Source: Plecoglossus altivelis (taxonomy: Eukaryota; Chordata; Actinopteri; Osmeriformes; Plecoglossidae). Taken from it: a stretch of DNA of 64,000 bases. Positions 1 to 11,100 of this stretch are shown here, in pieces. Each line of letters opens with the position of its first letter. Within the stretch, counting starts at the first letter, position 1. Below the pieces are notes generated by a model. That model made no database searches. It had not been told where the DNA came from and saw only the letters and a list, made by a program, of their open reading frames with translations. Made by a program: the position numbers and the translations under genes. The stretch lies in contig BROE01000001.1 in assembly GCA_036571765.1 (NCBI GenBank), positions 10,928,288-10,992,287 on the forward strand, given 5' to 3'.

Positions 1-1111
1 GCTCTTAGAAAGATCTCAGTCTACCTACAGAGCAGGGGAGGCATTTCAATACTAGGTGTAGTCTGTTTTCAGGATACCCCTGTCAGAGGAATGAAGTTGT
101 TTTACATTCATAATCCACGGTTATATTTACTGCAGACCTCTGTCAAAATAGTATTTGGCCAGCCCTTACTGGATGCAGTATGGCAAGCAAACTCCATAAA
201 GTATTTCACACTAGAAATGATTTCAAATTGTGTTTTGACCCAGGTCTAATACACCAAACCTGTATTCAGAAGGCAGTACACACACACTAAAAGAAAGTGT
301 GTGTGTCCTCAAAAAAACTCTCTCATTTAAATGTGAAGTTAAATCAATTGTTGGGCCTCCATTTTTTTATGAATATGTATCATGGAACTCATTTGACCTC
401 ACGCTGGATTGGAGTACTCTGACAGATTGGCACAACATGTGTTTATCCAACAGAAGCTGAGAGTAAGGCAGTCAAGTAGACTTGGTCAATTCTAGGATGG
501 AATGTATCCAAGAAACAGTAGGTGGTTCTACTAATGGGCTAGACCTTTTGGCAGGTTACAAAAGGGCAATAAGACGCAGTGCATTTCAAAGGTACGGGCC
601 AATGCTACGTGCACAAGCTTTCCAGCTACACAAGCAGAAGAGGAAAATGCCATGTGACATAGCTAGCACAAAAACAGGGTTACCTTTACACATCAAAGAA
701 GTTTGATGTCAATTTACACCCAGTTGGTAGCAGAGCGAGAGGGAAGCGGTGATTTCATGCTTTCCAACAAATTCAAAAACTGAACCTTCCATTCACTACA
801 TTTTGCATGTTTTGGAAAACGTTCACTCAAACAAGCGCTGTCTTTTTCCAGTTCCTTCTCTAAATTTAAACCAGGAAATAGTATCTCCTTAACTGTCGGT
901 GGACCACATAAATAAACGTACAGTTTCACTTTTGAAAACTTACTAAACACGAAATGCTCAAATACTAACATAATACAGAGGAAAAGTGAGGAACCATTTT
1001 CACCCGTTTCTTCCTCAGATTCCTGCGAGATATTTTCGTTCTTTCGTTTTTCTCCGTCCCTTGAGCATCTGCGACAGAGAGTGGAGTCTAACCCCCGTCT
1101 TCTGTTGGCAG
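1..1111 (+). other. pappa2 intron, 3' part
   Basis: No exon recognised on either strand. It ends in a polypyrimidine-rich acceptor (tcttctgttggcag) before the first exon of the window. The short open frames here have no family resemblance that I can see. A small CA/GT foldback (acacacacac then gtgtgtgtg) lies near 280-306. Confidence 0.6.
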
Positions 1112-1260
1112 GGCCTACATGAGCGTGAAGGAACTAAAGGAGATGCTGCGTCTGAGCGGGGCTGACACCCTCAACGTGTTCTTTGGCAACAACTCCGCTC
1201 GTGAGGAACTGGCAGGATCAGCTACCTGGCCCTGGGCGAAGGAGGCCCTCAGTCACCAGG
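1112..1260 (+). CDS. pappa2: pappa2 exon: protease domain, N-terminal strand region
   Basis: First pappa2 exon in the window, opening A-Y-M-S-V-K-E-L. It is part of the metzincin fold just before the active-site helix and contains the conserved LAGSATWPW segment. The acceptor is ttggcag at 1105-1111 and the donor GTGAGA at 1261. One base completes the incoming codon and one base is left over, matching the next exon (the split Gly codon gives Gly-Gly-Met-Val). Confidence 0.93.
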
Positions 1261-4200
1261 GTGAGAAAGCACCACTCATCTTGTGTTATGATCTGGAACT
1301 TTAGCCTAATAGCTCTACCCGCTAAGCCAAAAGGGGTTTCTTGTTCATTGTTGTATTGTGCTGTCCTGTGCTGTCCTGTGCTGTCTTTAGCCATCTCTCT
1401 GTTCCGCTCCTCTCTTCATGTCTCTTGTTCTTTATCCTCGTACTCTGTCCACCCCCTCCCCCCCCTCCTTCCCCTCCTCCCTGGCCCTCCCCTCTTTGTT
1501 TGCAGTATTAGCTGTAACAAGATTAATGAGGCTTAATCTTGGATATAAAAGAAAACACTTGCAGCACGCATAGATTTCCCGGCAGATTGCCTTCTAATCA
1601 TTAGGCCTTTCACGGTAAAGACAACCCAACAACAACCAAACACAAACAAGACAGCCTAATGCCTCTGTTGCCATCCACAGACTCTTGCCAGTTTGATTTT
1701 TTATTGTTCGCACTGTGTTCAAGAACTCATTAAAAAAAGTTTTCCTTTTTCCGAACATCCAGCTCTTTCATAAATCCAAACCGTACCTGATGCGAGATGG
1801 TCTTTCCTAATTTACTTGGACTGGTAACATGTAAGTCTTGCACAGCTAACAGAATAGTCCGTCCAGCAAGAAGGAGTGTGTGCTGTGTTTGCGGTGAACC
1901 GAAATGTAAATGATTCTCTATTCTTTTGTGGGTTCTGCTCCTATCCGCTGGGTGGCTTTAAATCACTGGGAAAGTGCTTGGCTGGAGAGAGAGAAAGACT
2001 TTAAAGTATTATTCTCAGTTCAATCAGGTTTTCTTGTGTGTGTTCCCCCTGGTTCTGCCTTTACCTCCTGGCACACTCATTATGGACCCCAGGGATAGCG
2101 TGCATTCCAGCACAGATGTCCCTTTCTTCCTCCTCAGTCTGGGCTACATCAACAAGGCCCGTCTGCATCGCTGAGGAGACCTGCTTCGATGAGCTACAGG
2201 CTGGTGGCTCATGGTGTTGTGTGTGAGGTGGCTTTTTCACTTCGGTTTGTCTGTGTTCCTACTCCCAGAATGGAGGTCTGTGCCAGTGGAAGGTCTCATG
2301 GCATCGTTCATTTCTTCAGGTTCACGAATATTGTAAAACAAAGTGGTGAGATTGTTGAGAGACACACCCTGTAGGTCTAGTGTTATTTCAGAGGTGGTGC
2401 TAATTTGACATTTCCTTATTTTTCACTAGGGTGGTTTTTGGACAAAATTCTTAAGATGTTCTGCAGTTTAGCTGCACTTGATTACACTATCGACATTTCA
2501 TGCTTAGTTTCAGGACAAATCATGCATAATGTATACAGTACAAATAAGTGAATTGGTCTTTTGGTGGTCAAACCCTGACAGGAAGTACTCAGTGACTTTG
2601 AATTGATGGTGAAAAGGAAATGACCAGGAACCTTACTGTTTATTCTGGATCCTATAGTCCATTTGTCATTGCTAATAGGCTATTCTATAAGTGGGCTATT
2701 ATAAGGAGACAGTCTCTAAGTAGCCCCCAGATGTCTTCACAAATAGAACTGTGTTCTTCATTAGCAAATGACTGTATTTCATAATAAGAATGAATCTATC
2801 CAAACTCTTTACGTTTGAAGCAGACTGAAGCTATAACAAAAATGATTGGAGGGAAATTATGTTATTGGAAGTCATGGTACAGCACGTGTATGACTGCTTA
2901 AGTTTAAGTGGTTATCCTGCGTAGGTCGCATTGTTACGGCTGTTTATTAAATGGCTATATTATAAAACCCAATGCCAAAAATGCTACTGTAGGTGGAATG
3001 CGTGTCCAACAAAGACGATTCATCGCCTGAGGACTCTGGTCAGCTAGCACAGGTGGTTTAAAACTGCAGTAGTTTCCCCAGCTGAAGTTCCAGCCATGAC
3101 TGAACGCCAGATAGATGTTTGTCATGTGTTTTACATTCCTTTCTTTGACTTGACTTGACTAACTTGTCACACTTCCCTGCATGAGCGTTAATGGTAGCGT
3201 TTTACACACTGTCTATCATGGCATTATGAGACTCTTAACATCCCCTTCCATCCTCACCTCAACTCACCTCACCTCACCTCATTCCTCACCTCATTCCTCC
3301 TCAGGTGGGATGGTGCTGAACCCAGCATACTTCGGCACCGTGGGCCACAACAACACCATGATCCACGAGATGGGACACATCTTTGGACTGTACCATGTCT
3401 TCAAGGGGGTGAGTGAACGCGAGTCATGCGATGACCCCTGCCAGGAGACCACGCCCTCCATGGAGACGGGAGACCTGTGTGAAGATACGGCACCCACGCC
3501 AAAGTCAAAGTCATGCCATGATCCAGGGGTTGTCAATGACACTTGCGGAGTCACCTTCTACCAAGACACACCGTACGACAACTACATGAGCTACACAGGT
3601 GAGCTAGCGCTGACGTAGGGAGAACAGAGAGATTTCTAGAGGGGGTTCTCAGTCTGGTGCCCAGGTAACGACTCCACGAGGCTCCTGAGATCAGAATCAC
3701 TGACTGTTGATTTTTCAAGGTGCTTTTCTTTCTCCGTCTCCTTAGATGATAACTGTACCAACCATTTCACTCCAAACCAAGTTGCCCGAATGCATTGCTA
3801 CATCGACCTGGTTTATCAGAATTGGCTCAAAGAACACAGGCCAACCCCCGTACCCCTCCCTCCCATGGTGATTGGACAAAGCTCAGATTCAGTCTCAATT
3901 CATTGGCTGCCACCTCTTACGGGGCTGTTCCACTCAAGGTAGGAACCTGTCTGTTTTTACCCTTTAGTTATCAAGATACGTGCTGCATGTCAAGTCTATC
4001 AATGATGAAATAGTAATGTAATCATGAAAGTTTTTTTTTAAAGGTGAAGTTCTTGAAGACTGTTCCTTGACTCTGACTATCAAAATACTGTTAAAACCAT
4101 GCACTTCTGATCGTTGATCTTCCGTGGCACTTTCTAAATTTACAATTTGTAAAGCGCATCGCATAAAAGCTTTTGCTAAATTAATAAAATGTTAAATGTT

Positions 4201-7200
4201 AAGTACGTTTCTGTAGCTGGGAGTCCCCTGATGTAGACGTGTTTTGACAGCTCTCCCCAGACGAAGGGAGGGACCTGCCGTGACTGCGAGGGTGACGGAG
4301 TGTTCCACCAGTACGCCTCTGAGGCCACCTCCCCCCGCGTCTGTGACATCTCTGGTTACTGGACCCCCGACGAAGCCATTGGTGAGGACAGAGATGTGGG
4401 TGTATTCCCGCGGTCGGTCTTGGGTGTAGTTACTCAGCTCTGGAAAAAAAAACGGAGAGACCACTGCAACTTCATTTTGGGAAAAAAAGTTGAGATGGAC
4501 TATTTGGTGTGAGGAACAGAAGGGTAACATTTAAGAGGCCGCTGTGAATTTGACCCTTCTGTCGCTCACTCAAAATGGTCCTTTTTCAAGTTTTTAAATA
4601 TGAAAGAAAGAGGTACATCGGTCTCGCAGCTGCAAATGTGTTTACTTCCATCCCGCTCACCTTCCATGCAGATGGTCTATCCTGGGAATGAGTCATTCAC
4701 CCAGGTTAAGGTGGCCTGGTATTTGTATTCCAACTGTAGTCATCCAGGTCTTAAATATGAATTCCATAGAAGTAAACATTACCACCTTATTAATTATAAT
4801 TATGTTATTGGGGCATTATAAAACAAACTTCTCCAAACACAGAGCAAAAATTTTGACATTTTCTCTTCGGTGTAGAGGATTCCCTTTTCGCTGTGAGTAA
4901 GGTGCGTGCAAGGATAAAATCTCCTGGAAGAAAAAATAGAAAATCATTAAATGATAATTGCCAGGCTAAAGAACCCTCTTGTTTTGGCCCAGGCAAAAAC
5001 AGGGTGCTTGGCAGCTTATCAACTTTGGGTAATGTTGAGAGCTGGCCAACATCGAACTGTCATAAAAACGACGTGTATCCTGTAGTGCTTTGAAACTTTA
5101 AGCTTCACCTAACAGATGTTACTTATTATTTCAATCAAGATTCTATATTTTCAGACATGACGCGAATGCAACAACAACAAAAAATGTTGCGGAAGTTTTA
5201 CCCAAAAATGTGGAAATCCTGTGTAGAATTCGGACTTTGAAAACAGAGTCGGAGAGAGCAGAAGGGATTACGCGCTATTGCTGAAGTACTATAATGATGA
5301 TAAAGACTATTACAGTATTAGGCTGCAGACAGGAATCTACAGATGTAGGCAGACAACCAGTCTGTTGGCTGTTTTGCATTGTACTGTAATTTATGAAAGG
5401 GGGGATGGAAATGGGAATCTTGTTACCTGGTCCATGTGTAGACCAGGTGGTCACGGACAACTCTGCTTCTAACAGGAAAACAAGGCATGGATGAGAGACC
5501 GACCACTGGAAACTACCGGAAAAGTCTGCTAAATTTGCATTTTGAAGGATTTTTTAATGAAGTTAGCATCCGTTAGATATCATAACCTCCACATATTATT
5601 TTGTAAGCACACAAAAAGAAAGCACACCGACAGGCGCTTCATTTCTTCGTACTATAACTCAACGTGGAATTGTACATAGAAACTCATTTTCCCCCCCCCC
5701 CGATGTCCTGCAGCGACCGAAACCCAAGCACGCATTCCCAGACCCCGCTCCCGGCTCACCCAGCAGAGAGGGGAGGGTTGGAGAGTATGGAAGAGAAGGG
5801 AGGCAAGTCGCTGCGACATGGTTAAGTTGCTGAAAGCAGGAAGGATGATCCACAAAGACCTGGGCGGTGTTGGGGCCAGACCTGAGGGAGCCGTTCAGTA
5901 CCATCTGATACAGACATTATTCTGGTCTGGCCTCGGAGTCACAGAGGAGGTTTCTCTTTGTTCATCCCAGTTTAATGGCTTTGATTTGGTGCACTCTTGT
6001 TTACCTTGCTCAAATCCACACATGGGAGAGCCTTCACTGGGCGCAAACACCGGAGGGCCAGTAGGCAGACTTACGGCTAAGCCTAGCCCAGATTAGGCCA
6101 TTGGCGTTAGCCTTTGTTTGTTTGTTTGTTTGTTTGTTTGTTTGCGGGGTCTGTGTGTGTTTTTCTGCCAAACCATGCAGAGCCACTTTCGAATCGGTGA
6201 ATACTCCATTTTCTTTCTCACTCCCGAGGACTAAACCAACCTCTCCTGTTACCTCATACTTCTCCCAGATGATAAGCATTTATCTGCAGCATGTGTTCTT
6301 CCATGTTCCACATGTGTCTTTGCGTGTGTGTGTGTGTGTGTGCGTGTGCGCGCGTGTGTGTGTGTCTAGGCCCTCCAGATGTAGAGCAACCGTGCGAGCC
6401 CAGCCTGCAGGCGTGGAGCCCGGAGCTGAGCTTCTATGACGGCAACGTGACGTCCCCCTGCCCTGCCGCGAAGGGCTGTGTCCTCACCCTGCGCTTTCTC
6501 CACCCTGTCATCCCGCACAGCCTCACCCTCTGGGTCACCTACATCTCCACCGGTGCGACCCCCCTCACGACCTCTCAGGCTTCCCCCCTTGGGTACACGC
6601 CGAGCTCGCGGGATGCCGTTCTGTATTGGTTTCCCGCGGATAGTTTTGACTCCGGATCAATCATTTTATGACGTTGTGTGTGACTTGAGGAGATGGCAAA
6701 TACTATTGTTTGGTCTGAGGGAGACTTCGTGCTTAGGGTTAGCTAACCCTAACCCTCTTCTGTACTCCTGCTGTGTTTACTGCAGATTATAAACACCAGG
6801 CCATCGCCAACATCGAGCTGATTACAGACACGGACGAGTCTCTGGAACTGGGTCCTCAGCACGTCTTCTGTGACATGCCCCTCACGCTGCGCCTCAGCAC
6901 GCACAAGAAGGTGGTTGCCATCAGACTGTTCACTTTCGATGAGAAGATGGAGATCGATGCCATTATGCTCTCCTCGGGCCCCAGGAACTCCCTCTGTTCG
7001 AGCTGCCAGCCTCTGAGCTACAGGGTCCAACGGAAGCCAAAATTCCACAAGGACCCGACCCGACAGATGGAGCAAACATTTACCGACAGGTGAGATAGAG
7101 ACTGACAGGCATGTATCAAAATGTTAAGGTCTGAGAGCACTGAGAAATGCTGTGACCTCAGGCCCTGGAACATTCTACAGGTTCCACTTGGCCTCTGAAG

Positions 7201-8078
7201 TGCAGACACAGATTTATTACGTGGAAGCTTCTTAGCCCACTGTGACTAGGAACAAGCTGCACAGGTCAGGAGCAGTATTTAATTTATGTCAGGTACAAAG
7301 ATCAAAACATCACAGTTACCGCTTTGGAGATACAGCCCCAGATTCAGAAATATCTGTCATATTGTCATTCTCAAGTGTTTGAGCCTAGGGTTTCTCTTTA
7401 CCCAGAACCAAATGTATTCAACATGGTTCCCATCTTAGATATTGATCCAAATTGACATCAAGGGTATTACTCTGCCAAAACAGTTTCAGAAGTGTTTCCA
7501 GGGTAGGTCAAACCATTTTTATGTAGATGCAACACATGCCATTAGTGAAAAAATATATAAAAACCGAGGAGAGTTTTAGCTATGCGCTGACGATTGCTGG
7601 CAAGTAGTTTGCACAGAGGAGAAGGGAGGGAAGAGGAGAAGTATGGAGGGGAGAGGGTCGGGGCTGGGGTTGAGTTTGGGGAAGAGACCGGGTCTCTGGA
7701 ATATAAACCAAATGTGAGCAACAGAAACCGTAAACACCCATTGCTGTTTGGAGAGGTTCCTCAGCCGTTTCCTCTTGCCGAAGGTTTGAATCCTCATTAT
7801 GGTTAGTACATGTTAAGTGAGAGGCCTGTCAGACAGAGAGCGGGAGGGAGGGAGAGGGGGAGAGAGAGAGAGAGAAGGAGAGAGGGAGAGAGGGAGAGGA
7901 AAAGTGGATAGGGGGGGATTAGTCAATGTAGGGAAATGAGATATACCACAACATCGAGACTGTGTTCTACTGCCACCAAGAGGTGTCCAACAACATGATC
8001 CTGTACTGGACACCTTAATCCCTCTCTGTACAGAAAAAGAAAATAGAAGAATATGTGGTAAAAAAAAGAGCCGGATGG

Positions 8079-8115
<37 letters not shown>

Positions 8116-11100
8116 GAGAGACTTGTGTCTCTTTTTACAGGATCAAGCTTAATGTTCCAAACAGCTTTTAAAGAGTCTTGGAAAAGAACATATTGTAACA
8201 CGCACCTTTGTCCATTAAAATGACAAAAACTTAGTTTGGCTGTAGTCTGTCCTGACGCAAAACAAAGCCGGCCTAAACCTCCTCCAGTGGAATGTGATAG
8301 ACGAGCGCTCTCCAGAGTGATCCATAATTAATAAGGGCAATTTGTAGAGGGCTGGAGAGAAGGCCTGTCTGAGGGAGAGGATGATGTGCACTTTTCTAGG
8401 TTTTGTTCGCTGCCAGCCGGAGGCTCAAGTAATCAAGTCGCGCTGGGACACCAAAGATGTTCTTTTTATAGTAGTGGTTGACCATAGCAGGTCGATCAGG
8501 CCGGGACAGGGGCTCTGGTGTCACAGTAGACCTCTTAGCTGCGTAAGGTCACAGGCTCTCACTGCAAGGTTACATCCACCCGAAGGCTACCATACTGTCG
8601 TTTTGTATTACAAAAATGTTGAAATGTAGGGGAAAACTATACTGCAACAGACTATGATCCTGTTCTTTTTCGAGACTGACAAGTCGCGCTCTGCGGTGCC
8701 TGCAGTTGACCCGTGGTGTTTTTTGCGTTGCAGGGAGGTGGTGCAGGGGGTGCAGTACCTGTACAGAGTGCAGGTGGAGGCAGGCGGAGTCCTCAGCGAG
8801 CCGTCACCGCCTCTCTACTACACCCACGGAGCTGCTTTCTGCGGAGACGCACGCATCCAGGGGTCAGTGGGACCACGCTGCTGGTCACTGCTCATGGCCG
8901 CCTCAGGCTGTCCACAGCAGGACCCAGCGTTGGCGTCAAGGTTTTTTCACAAGGGTCTGCATTGTACCGAGCGTAGGTTTGTCATCTTTGTACAATGTAT
9001 TTGCAGGAAGGAGGAGTGTGACGATGGCAATCTGTTGGACGGGGACGGCTGCTCTAAGAAGTGCGACAAAGAGCCTGGCTTCAATTGCAATGGTAATCCA
9101 GGGACTGGTATTCTAGAGACTGAATTATAAAGAGCAGGCTAATACTGTTGTACCTACTGTGTCTAGTGTTTCACTGTAACTACCAGGGTGGCTTAAGGGT
9201 CTGTTGTGCCAACCCAACACAGAGACTTTAAAGAGACCATGTCTTGAGCAACGAACAGGAACTATGGATGTAACAACAGCCATATTTGGTTTTCTATTCA
9301 TCAGTGAGGGAAAACTGTGGCTTGTTCTTGACACTACAAGGCTAAAACAAGGCAAAAACAAATGCCGTTTCTGTTTCTCGTTCATGGACTTGGCAGACTC
9401 GCAATGCCAGCAGCTAACATTACCTCCATAGTTGTGGTGTGCTTGTGTCGCCATTAAACTCGTCCACCATGCGATGGAACGCTTTGGTAACGTGCCTGTT
9501 GTCATTGTGCACTTAGTTGAAGCATTGTGTGCGCGTAATATATAGCTTTGCAATTTGGAATTGGATATGCAGATCATAGAGTATGGTTATTCTGTCTCTG
9601 CGATGACTCGCTTCTCAAATGTTTAGTGTCTCGATGTAAACCCAATTACTACAATGTTATTGAAAAATGTGTCACCAAGTGTCCACTGCCACTTAACCAC
9701 TAACATTCTGTCAGTTTTGCTGAGGGAGAACATGGAGGCCTTTTTCTCAAGAGTCTGGAGCCAGCGTGACTAAAACTGGTACTTCTAGAGGAGAATAACA
9801 GAGTGAGAGAGAGAGAGAGTGTGAGAGAGAGGGACGGAAAAACAACGGGACAGAAACAGATTTGACAAAACAAAGACTAATCACTCAAGACAGTGTCTTA
9901 TTCATTGATGTGTCTACATTTGACAGCAGCCGCCTTTTGTAGTGAACTCAGACTATGCCAGAATAGTTATGACTCCTTCTTTGGAGTCAGTGTAGACTGG
10001 CTCCATCCAATTCTTCCTCAGAAGAATCTCGCCTCACCTCGTCTGACTCCCGATGACGGGTTTGCTGCAGATCATGAATGGTACACACGGTGTCTTAGGT
10101 CTGCGTACATACTTAGAGGTGTGCGGAGGAGTGTGAATGTCATTATTCAACCCAGAAAGACAATGTGATGTCATGTTCATGACGTCACCCTTGCATTTTC
10201 CTTGAGAATGTTTCTTTTTGATTAGTTAGGCTAATCAGAAACCTTTGTCAACAATGGCCTATCTGTCTCCCAGCTCCTCTGCAGCTGGAGCGGGCTAACC
10301 TGGGCCAAGTGTAGTGTCTGAAGTTAGTTATGCACCCTTAGTCCACTCATTAGAAATACTTCCTTTATGATGTATTGTTTTTGTTCTTTTTCTCTCTCTG
10401 TTTGAATTACTGTCACACCTCTTTGGTATAACCCCCCCCCCCCCCCTCCCTTGCAAAAAACACATCTATTCCCGTTAGTGAGTTTTTGGTCATGACATCA
10501 CCACCCACATACTGGATCACATTCTTGGTTGATTCCCGCTACAATGTGATCACCTCGCTCACATACCTGCTGGACTACATGTTTTTTTGCTTTGATCAGC
10601 ATAACTGAATATGAGGTCATAGATAAGTGGTTTGAAATCACACTGATTACAGTTCGATGATGGTTGGCTTCACATCCTGGTTTGTGTGTCTCTGTCTGCG
10701 CATCCTTTCTCCCCTCCCCACTTCTAGGGGAACCCAGTCTGTGCTACGTGTTTGACGGAGACGGTGTGTGTGAGGACTTTGAGCGGAGTCTGGGCTCCAG
10801 CGTGCAGGACTGTGGCTACTTTACCCCCCAGGGCTACAGTGACCAGTGGGCTTCCACAGCCTGGGCCTCCCACCAGGACCCCCGCCGCTGCCCAGCCCTG
10901 GCAGCCACTGGGGAGCCCTCCCTCACCAAGGTAGGGGAGGGCCTATTTACCACAGCTCTCAACACACGTCCAAATCTTGGACCATTTCTTTCTCAATTCC
11001 TTTTGAACCTTATCTTCCTTGAGGGTTTAGGTTGGTTCAGGTACAGTTATACAGGTGAATGTGAAGTCCTCTGTGACATTGCTTGTAAAATAAAAGCTCT

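Noticed and set aside
4251..4260. Alternative acceptor at 4260 (ctctccccag) for the pappa2 exon
   Set aside because: It would break the frame from exon 3746-3938. The AG at 4250 restores it.
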